Assembly (NCBI GenBank): GCA_044229535.1
Contig: JBGASU010000001.1
Location: 1,054,001 to 1,118,000 of the forward strand
Direction: 5' to 3'
DNA length: 64,000 bases
Source: CAZLFQ01 sp044229535
GTDB taxonomy: Bacteria; Pseudomonadota; Alphaproteobacteria; Rickettsiales; Midichloriaceae
The notes under the pieces: model-generated
The model's input: the letters and a program-made list of their open reading frames with translations, nothing else
Databases searched by the model: none
Told to the model about the DNA's origin: nothing
Shown here: positions 58,833 to 64,000 of the stretch, one piece after another
How the letters are laid out: each line of letters opens with the position of its first letter
Numbering within the stretch: position 1 is the stretch's first letter
Position numbers and translations under genes: made by a program

Positions 58833-60308
58833 ATGTCGCAACACGAACACTCCCATCACAATAATAAGATTTCAAATATAGTTAGTAGGGTTAATGTTGG
58901 CGTGGGTAATGCGTTTGGTGGTAGGAAGCACGCAGGTAGAGTTGGTAGAATAACTAGAGGTGTAAGAATTGTCAGTAACGCAACTGCCGTGGGGACTGGT
59001 ATTGCAGCTGTCGTGGCGCTTGGCACTACCATAGCATCAGGTGGGCTGGCTGCGCCAGTTTGGTTCATAGCAGTCGGAGGAGTAGCGGTTGTAGCTAATT
59101 TTGCAGGAGTTATCGTTGGTTCAGGAGCAAACCATTTAAAAATAACCCAGTATTATGAATTGATGATTTCCATTCATGCGGAACTTTGTCGGTTACAGAA
59201 ACAAATGGGTGATACGCCAGACAGATTGCCTCATGGGATGAAAGAATATTGGCATAATAAGCGCAAACTATTCAACATGACTATGCGTCGTCGTGGGCAG
59301 GAAGTTGTTGGTGTGGCAGGTACTGTAATGAGCGGGGCGATGATGCTTTCAGCGCTTGGTTTGCTGCCTATAGCTCCAAGTGCTTCTATAGGTTTGTTTT
59401 TTGCCTCAAGAGGGGTTTCTTCAGCGACAACTGCGGGAGGAATATTCAACAATAAAGACCGTCTATCAATTTATAAACGGATAATTTTGGACATCGCCGA
59501 GAAGTTTAGAAACTACACTATGCTTGTTTCTAGAGAAAGAGCAGCTTTGGTAAGCTCTATAATGGAAGAACTTTTTAGAAAATTAAATGTGAATAGTAAG
59601 ATTGAAAGTATATTAGATAAAAAGCAGTGGCGCGCGTTTTTAGTAAAATATGCGGTTTATAAAATGCTGTTTTTACAGTCTGAAGGATTCGCAATTGATA
59701 ACAATCTATCTTTTCTAAACCCAGATAATAAAGAAAAAGTCGTCAAATTATTGAGTGATGAATTAGTGAAAATGTTGAAAAGGTCTCCGCAAGGAAATTA
59801 CTTTGGCAGAACCGCCCTTCGTAACAAACATGATAGAAGTCTTGTAGATTTAGTACCATATCTTGCCATAGATTTAGAAAGTAAATTAATGGAAGTGGTA
59901 GCCGAGAAAGAGTTAATGCAGCGAGCTAAAAAAGTTTCTTCATCGATAATTCATAATTTTAAAATCAATTTGGGCAAAGACGAATTTCACGAATCTTTAC
60001 CATTTTATATTAGAAAGGCGGTACTGTTTAAGTTGTCTAGTGGCGAAAAAGAAGATAAGATTATGAAGAATATTTCTCAGAGTTTGCGACTATTTTTAAA
60101 AGATGGTGTCTTAGACAAGGATGCAATTTTACGCAGCTTTCCAACGCAAGGACATGCTCATGGGGAACAATCTATAATGCATTATCATTTGTCGCAGCTT
60201 TGTGACTTACTAAGTAAGTCATCTAGTAAAAAACGAAAGCGCAAGAGTACTAAACATAGAGACCGTGTTCTAAAGGAAAGGATTCATAAAACTAATAGAG
60301 AGCGATAA
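58833..60308 (+). CDS. Hairpin-membrane protein with basic tail, possible effector
   Basis: 491 residues, not recognised. A His-rich start (HEHSHHNN), then two pairs of Gly/Ala-rich hydrophobic segments (about 51-72 with 75-97, and 157-178 with 180-203) separated by a basic helical stretch containing NKRKLFNMTMRRRG. Residues about 210-455 are soluble, helical and charged. The tail is very basic with KKRKRK (466-471), which matches a nuclear-localisation pattern of eukaryotes. No signal peptide. Membrane hairpins plus a basic tail are common in secreted effectors of intracellular bacteria; this is inference. No strong ribosome-binding site. Confidence 0.6.
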   Translation: MSQHEHSHHNNKISNIVSRVNVGVGNAFGGRKHAGRVGRITRGVRIVSNATAVGTGIAAVVALGTTIASGGLAAPVWFIAVGGVAVVANFAGVIVGSGANHLKITQYYELMISIHAELCRLQKQMGDTPDRLPHGMKEYWHNKRKLFNMTMRRRGQEVVGVAGTVMSGAMMLSALGLLPIAPSASIGLFFASRGVSSATTAGGIFNNKDRLSIYKRIILDIAEKFRNYTMLVSRERAALVSSIMEELFRKLNVNSKIESILDKKQWRAFLVKYAVYKMLFLQSEGFAIDNNLSFLNPDNKEKVVKLLSDELVKMLKRSPQGNYFGRTALRNKHDRSLVDLVPYLAIDLESKLMEVVAEKELMQRAKKVSSSIIHNFKINLGKDEFHESLPFYIRKAVLFKLSSGEKEDKIMKNISQSLRLFLKDGVLDKDAILRSFPTQGHAHGEQSIMHYHLSQLCDLLSKSSSKKRKRKSTKHRDRVLKERIHKTNRER

Positions 60309-60324
60309 ATTTAAGGTTAAAATA

Positions 60325-61509
60325 ATGAAAAAAATTTTTCTTTTAGCAACGTTGATTCTAGTGGATTTGTTATCTGCCGCAGAGTTGGATTTGTTTGTAC
60401 CAAGCTTCCCTGAAATCAGAGAGCACTTTAATCTCACACCATTTTGGGTTGAAGCCTTGCTATCGGTTAACTTTATTGGCTATTGTACAAGTCTTTTTAT
60501 AGTTGGGACACTTGCTGATAAGTACGGCAGGAAACCATTAATAATGCTTGGCCTTTCTATCTTTATAGTAGGTAGTATAATCTGTGTTACCGCCACTGAG
60601 TTTGAAGCTCTTTTAGTCGGTCGATTTTTGCAAGGGTTAGGAATTGCCGCTCCATCGATACTATGTTTCTTAGTTATTGCAGATGAATACCCTCTAAAAG
60701 AACAACAATCTTTATTTGCCATATTAAATGGAATTATGAACGCCACTTTAGGTATTGCTCCGGTCGTTGGAAGCTACATAACAATGCATTTCCACTGGCA
60801 TGGTAATTTTATGGCATTACTAATATTCGGCATAACCTGTTTAGTGGCGGCGCAGTTATTTATCCCTTCTCGAAAAATTGAGCACAACGAAAATTTCACG
60901 CCGACTGGTTACAGATCAATACTAAAATCTTTACCAGTAATGTTAATTACAATTCATATTGTGATCATGTGTATCCCATATTGGATTTTTGTCGGCATGT
61001 CGCCAATTCTCTATATGGAAGATTTGGGGGTAAGCTTGCACCACTTTGGTTTTTATCAGGGAATTCTAGCATTCTTATTCGCTATAGGAAGCATTGCATT
61101 TGGTTTCGTTGTGAAGAAGTTTGAGCAAAAATCTTTGCTAAACTTCACAAATCTAATTTTTGTTTTGAGTTTGATAGCCATTTTCTATGTAACTTGGGTT
61201 GACAGCAAAAGTCCGCTATTACTAACGCTCGCAATTTTGATTTTTGTGATTGGGCAGATAATTCCATCGGTGATATTATACCCACTTTGTTTAAGTCTAA
61301 TGCCGCAATCTAAAGCTCGCATTTCCGCAATCATGCAAGGGTTTAGATTGGTATTAACGGCATTGTCGCTTCAAGTTACTGGGTATTTCTACCAAGGCTC
61401 ATTCCAAAATATTGGGATCGTAATTCTAGTGTTTGTGGTTCTTTCGATATATACTTTGTACTTAGTGGTTAATAACAAAAAAATCGAAAGAGTTTTTCAT
61501 GAGAAGTAA
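60325..61509 (+). CDS. Bcr/CflA-type multidrug MFS exporter
   Basis: 394 residues, twelve membrane helices. DLFVPSFPEIREHFN after helix 1, the loop 2-3 signature GTLADKYGRKPLIMLG (about 60-75), LLVGRFLQGLGIAAPSI (motif B region) and GIAPVVGSYITMHFHW (motif C-like) fit drug/H+ antiporters of the Bcr/CflA group. It begins 17 bases after the 491-residue gene and overlaps the next acetyltransferase by 11 bases. Confidence 0.9.
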   Translation: MKKIFLLATLILVDLLSAAELDLFVPSFPEIREHFNLTPFWVEALLSVNFIGYCTSLFIVGTLADKYGRKPLIMLGLSIFIVGSIICVTATEFEALLVGRFLQGLGIAAPSILCFLVIADEYPLKEQQSLFAILNGIMNATLGIAPVVGSYITMHFHWHGNFMALLIFGITCLVAAQLFIPSRKIEHNENFTPTGYRSILKSLPVMLITIHIVIMCIPYWIFVGMSPILYMEDLGVSLHHFGFYQGILAFLFAIGSIAFGFVVKKFEQKSLLNFTNLIFVLSLIAIFYVTWVDSKSPLLLTLAILIFVIGQIIPSVILYPLCLSLMPQSKARISAIMQGFRLVLTALSLQVTGYFYQGSFQNIGIVILVFVVLSIYTLYLVVNNKKIERVFHEK

Positions 61510-61981
61510 AATTTTCGTTAGGCGATATCATGATGGCGATGCAAAGACTATTGCAGAAATTTACTACAATACCATACATACCATTAATGCGAAGGATTAT
61601 AATCAAGAACAATTAGATGCATGGGCGCCCTATTCTTCAGTAAAAGACTACAGTGGCTGGGGAGAGAAGTTGCAAAAGATAAAGCCATTTGTTGCGGTTA
61701 TTGATAACCAAGTTGTTGGTTTCGCCGAATTCGAGCTGAATGGTCATATAGATTGTTTTTATGTGCACCATGAATTTCAAGGCCATGGCGTTGGGAGTGC
61801 GTTAATGCGTGAAATCGAAATAGAAGCGAGAGAAAAATTATTAGGTAGAATTTATGCAGAAGTGAGCATAACAGCAAAACCTTTTTTCGAGGCTAAAGGA
61901 TTTAAGGTTGTGAAACAACAAACTGTGTCGCTGCGTGGTATGGAGTTAGTAAATTTTGTGATGGAGAAATTTATAAAGTGA
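61499..61981 (+). CDS. GNAT-family N-acetyltransferase (YafP-like)
   Basis: 160 residues. IFVRRYHDGDAKTIAEIYYN at the start, PFVAVIDNQVVGFAEFELNG (beta2-beta3), IDCFYVHHEFQGHGVGSALM (beta4 and acetyl-CoA loop with Q-G-x-G-x-G), and the late FFEAKGFKVVKQQTVSLRG are complete and resemble YafP-type enzymes. Starts inside the exporter gene and overlaps the methyltransferase start (GTGA). Confidence 0.88.
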   Translation: MRSKIFVRRYHDGDAKTIAEIYYNTIHTINAKDYNQEQLDAWAPYSSVKDYSGWGEKLQKIKPFVAVIDNQVVGFAEFELNGHIDCFYVHHEFQGHGVGSALMREIEIEAREKLLGRIYAEVSITAKPFFEAKGFKVVKQQTVSLRGMELVNFVMEKFIK

Positions 61982-62583
61982 CTAAGAGCAAAGCAGATGT
62001 ATATAAAGTTTACAACAAAATTGCTAAATGGTTTGACGAGCATCGTAGTCGAGATTTATTCGAAAAAGCATGGCTTGATAAAGCAATATCCTTACTACCC
62101 AATAACGCCCAAGTGTTGGATTTAGGATGTGGCATGGGTGAGCCAATCATTCCATACTTTTTATCAAAAGGACTCAAAGTTACGGGTGTAGATGGTAGCG
62201 AAAAATTATTAGAAATGGCAAGATCCAGATTCCAAAATGTTGAATTAATTTTAAGTGATATTCGTCTACTTAGATTGAATAAAAAATTTGACCTAATAAT
62301 CGCTTGGCATAGTTTCTTCCACTTATCACAAGATGATCAACGCGCCATGTTCAAAATTTTTATAGATCACCTAAACCCTAAAGGAGTCTTGCTATTTACT
62401 TCAGGTGAAGAAGCGGGAGAGGTGTGGAGCGAAAATGGCGGCGAAGAATTATACCACGCCTCTCTTTCTATTGCTGGATATAAAAGCATTTTAAATGAGA
62501 AAGGATTTACTCTGATTGACCATAAAGTATTTGACCCAGAGTGTGGCGAGGCTACCATTTGGTTAGCCCAGTTAGAAAGGTGA
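61978..62583 (+). CDS. Class I SAM-dependent methyltransferase
   Basis: 201 residues with GTG start overlapping the upstream stop. Motif I VLDLGCGMGEPIIPYFLSKG (about 42-61), motif II VTGVDGSEKLLEMA, motif III LILSDIRLL and LIIAWHSFFHL (motif IV). Small-molecule type fold. Substrate unknown. Co-directional with the exporter and the acetyltransferase, so the three may act on one compound. Confidence 0.88.
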   Translation: MTKSKADVYKVYNKIAKWFDEHRSRDLFEKAWLDKAISLLPNNAQVLDLGCGMGEPIIPYFLSKGLKVTGVDGSEKLLEMARSRFQNVELILSDIRLLRLNKKFDLIIAWHSFFHLSQDDQRAMFKIFIDHLNPKGVLLFTSGEEAGEVWSENGGEELYHASLSIAGYKSILNEKGFTLIDHKVFDPECGEATIWLAQLER

Positions 62584-62585
62584 TT

Positions 62586-63758
62586 ATGAATAAGTTAATT
62601 CTTTTGATGTTAATGCTACTATGCAGCCAACACACCCTTGCTGATGACGAAGTTTTTCCTATTTCGACAGAAATTCAAATAGGTAAAATCCGCAACCTCC
62701 TCGAGCGCGCGCCTGAAAAGGGAATCTATGTTACTGTAGGCGGTGAGAGGGCTTTTAGAGGTGCGTCAATGTATTCTGGCATCGATCATCTTATAATTTT
62801 TGATATTGCGCCCGATATAATAAAATTCAACTCAATTAACATAAAATTACTAAAAGCCGTTGATAAAGAGGTCTATAAAATTCTACGCTGGAGCAGTACA
62901 TTTGATGAATGGAAGAAGATGGATGCTAGTCTGTTAGAAGATGATTTCAAGTGGTGGAGTGATCGAATTAGAAACATCAAGGGTTATGACCTACCAGAGA
63001 AGTTAAACAAGACAGGTAGCTCTACCCAGTATATTCGAATTCGTGAAAAGTTAATGAGCATTTATCCTAAAGTTTCTGCGAAGTATAACAACAGAGTTCG
63101 CACATTTTTGACTTATGTTACATGGGATGATATCGCGCAAAATCAGATAGGCTCAAAAGATCCATTATCTAAAGATGAATTTGAATATTTCAATCTAGAG
63201 AGAAAGTCAGAAAGTTCGTGTGTTCAGAAATTTATTGATGAACCTTCGACTACCGTCGATTGGGGTAATATTATAGATTATAAATCTGGTAATTATCTTT
63301 TCGATGATAAGCTATATAAAAGATTACATGACTTAGCACTTCAGAATAAGATAACTGTTCTGAAGCTTAATTTATCTGAAGATGAAGGTTTGAAATTGAT
63401 GATTGATACGGTAAAACTGCTTAAAAGCAAGATTGCTGTCATGGATTTAGATAATCTTTATCTTTATGAATATATGGGTGAGTCAAACTATCGAAAAGCA
63501 ATTAACACACTCTTGCCTTTTGGTGAATCTAGTTCGGTGCTAATAATGATGCATAATTACAAAAGTTTTTCCTGTGCCCAGTTTTCAATGTATTTAGGCT
63601 TTACATTTGAGCATGTGAAGACATGGCAGCAGCAACCATTTTTAGATAATTTCATACATTCCATACCTCAGGAAATATACCCACTTTTAGATGGGCGTTT
63701 GTATGAGTCTAAAGACGAATTACCTACTTATTTTAGAAGCAGAATTAGAAATTTCTAA
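62586..63758 (+). CDS. Secreted protein, unknown function
   Basis: About 390 residues from ATG 62586, which gives a signal peptide MNKLILLMLMLLCSQHTLA; a longer frame start would place residues before it. The early motif IYVTVGGERAFRGASMYSGI, then DHLIIFDIAPDIIKFN, looks like the glycine loop and acidic strand of a Rossmann, methyltransferase-like fold and recalls an uncharacterised family of such secreted proteins in Leptospira and other bacteria. The C-terminal part has LNLSEDEGLKLMIDTVKLL and a YNYKSF-like segment. Function cannot be assigned. Confidence 0.6.
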   Translation: MNKLILLMLMLLCSQHTLADDEVFPISTEIQIGKIRNLLERAPEKGIYVTVGGERAFRGASMYSGIDHLIIFDIAPDIIKFNSINIKLLKAVDKEVYKILRWSSTFDEWKKMDASLLEDDFKWWSDRIRNIKGYDLPEKLNKTGSSTQYIRIREKLMSIYPKVSAKYNNRVRTFLTYVTWDDIAQNQIGSKDPLSKDEFEYFNLERKSESSCVQKFIDEPSTTVDWGNIIDYKSGNYLFDDKLYKRLHDLALQNKITVLKLNLSEDEGLKLMIDTVKLLKSKIAVMDLDNLYLYEYMGESNYRKAINTLLPFGESSSVLIMMHNYKSFSCAQFSMYLGFTFEHVKTWQQQPFLDNFIHSIPQEIYPLLDGRLYESKDELPTYFRSRIRNF

Positions 63759-63772
63759 TGGTTAGCAATGAC

Positions 63773-63801
63773 TTGTAAATAGGCTCTTTTCCTGCTACAA
63801 T
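63773..63801 (+). promoter_or_regulatory. Promoter of the beta-lactamase gene
   Basis: -35 TTGTAA and -10 TACAAT with 17-base spacing, 31 bases upstream of the ATG. The ribosome-binding site is GGGGA. Confidence 0.6.
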
Positions 63802-63832
63802 CTCGCGCAGAAAACTACATGATGGGGAAATG

Positions 63833-64000
63833 ATGAAAAAATCAATATTGATGTTCTGTGCAAGCGTGCTGTTCAGCACATCAGCTTTAGCGAATGAGAA
63901 TTGTTTTATAGCAAAAGAAGGTTCTAAAATTCTTAAAAATGAAGGCGAGTGTTCGATTTCATATTCTCCTGAATCTACATTTAAAATTCCTCTTAGCTTA
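63833..64000 (+). CDS. Class D beta-lactamase, 3' part outside the window
   Basis: The first 56 residues are visible. The signal peptide is MKKSILMFCASVLFSTSALA, followed by ENCFIAKEGSKIL, then EGECSISYSPESTFKIPLSL. STFK with the S-P-x-S-T-F-K-I context is the class D (OXA) active-site motif, with the catalytic Ser and the Lys that is carboxylated. The Cys-x-x-x-x-x context before it recalls the Legionella-type OXA enzymes. The gene runs off the window edge. It has its own promoter. Confidence 0.85.
   Translation, partial: MKKSILMFCASVLFSTSALANENCFIAKEGSKILKNEGECSISYSPESTFKIPLSL

Noticed and set aside
60325..61509. Sugar or metabolite transporter instead of a drug exporter
   Set aside because: The D-x-F-x-P-S-F-P start and loop 2-3 signature match the Bcr/CflA group better than sugar MFS families.
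1..64000. CRISPR arrays, rRNA genes, insertion-sequence transposases, integrases or prophage genes
   Set aside because: No regularly spaced identical repeats, no rRNA-like stretch and no transposase, integrase or phage structural protein was found among the readable frames.

Overview
The window looks like part of the chromosome of an AT-rich, probably host-associated alphaproteobacterium, most likely of the order Rickettsiales. The evidence is a tandem NifS-like plus IscS cysteine desulfurase pair in an iscR-nifS-iscS-iscU-iscA operon, hemE next to a cluster of DnaA-box-like sites, rpmH-rnpA-yidD-yidC, ankyrin-repeat genes, a DivL-type histidine-kinase-like protein, and palindromic elements, one of them inserted in frame in a gene. 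A flagellar MS-ring gene (fliF) argues for one of the flagellated lineages. The placement is inference; no rRNA gene is present to confirm it.

Layout: 0-6.5 kb, mreC (cut by the window edge), lipA, a mitochondrial-carrier-like protein, a Cys-rich membrane protein, mnmA, yidC, yidD, rnpA, rpmH. 6.5-12.6 kb, a family-4-like uracil-DNA glycosylase, yejE, ribF, a GNAT enzyme next to an amidase-fold protein that has lost its zinc ligands, exoD and terC. 12.6-17.5 kb, a fic gene bracketed by matching arrays of TGTGAG boxes and a second copy of the iscA 3' end, followed by the isc operon. 17.5-24.3 kb, an alpha/beta hydrolase, an orphan 413-residue protein, gatA, fumC, holA, tpiA. 24.3-30.2 kb, a secreted orphan, then rho-ispE-(degenerate EAL)-(ankyrin). 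30.4-36.8 kb, tRNA-Cys, a periplasmic ankyrin/SPOR protein, fliF, ruvC, the DivL-like protein, comM and a DciA-like gene. 37-46 kb, a SIR2-like gene, dapB, a LOG-family gene, psd-pssA-trpF-puuD-rluB, higBA, yebC, nuoC, ubiA. 46-53.4 kb, dnaB, hemE, the candidate oriC, two orphan membrane proteins and pheT. 53.4-64 kb is accessory: a second carrier-like protein, several acetyltransferases, a small-molecule kinase-like protein, a possible effector, a Bcr/CflA exporter, a methyltransferase, a secreted orphan and the start of a class D beta-lactamase.

The most unusual material is not ordinary enzymes. (1) Two families of roughly 75-170 bp structured repeats have conserved loops, while their stems change by compensating substitutions. 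(2) A palindromic element is inserted in frame in an acetyltransferase at a predicted beta-turn. (3) The fic gene has the architecture of a small integrated unit at the end of iscA. (4) Two proteins have internal repeats resembling the eukaryotic mitochondrial carrier family. (5) Several proteins keep their fold but have lost catalytic residues (amidase, EAL and histidine-kinase folds), which suggests sensing or scaffolding roles. All family assignments come from reading motifs by eye; no database search was run.
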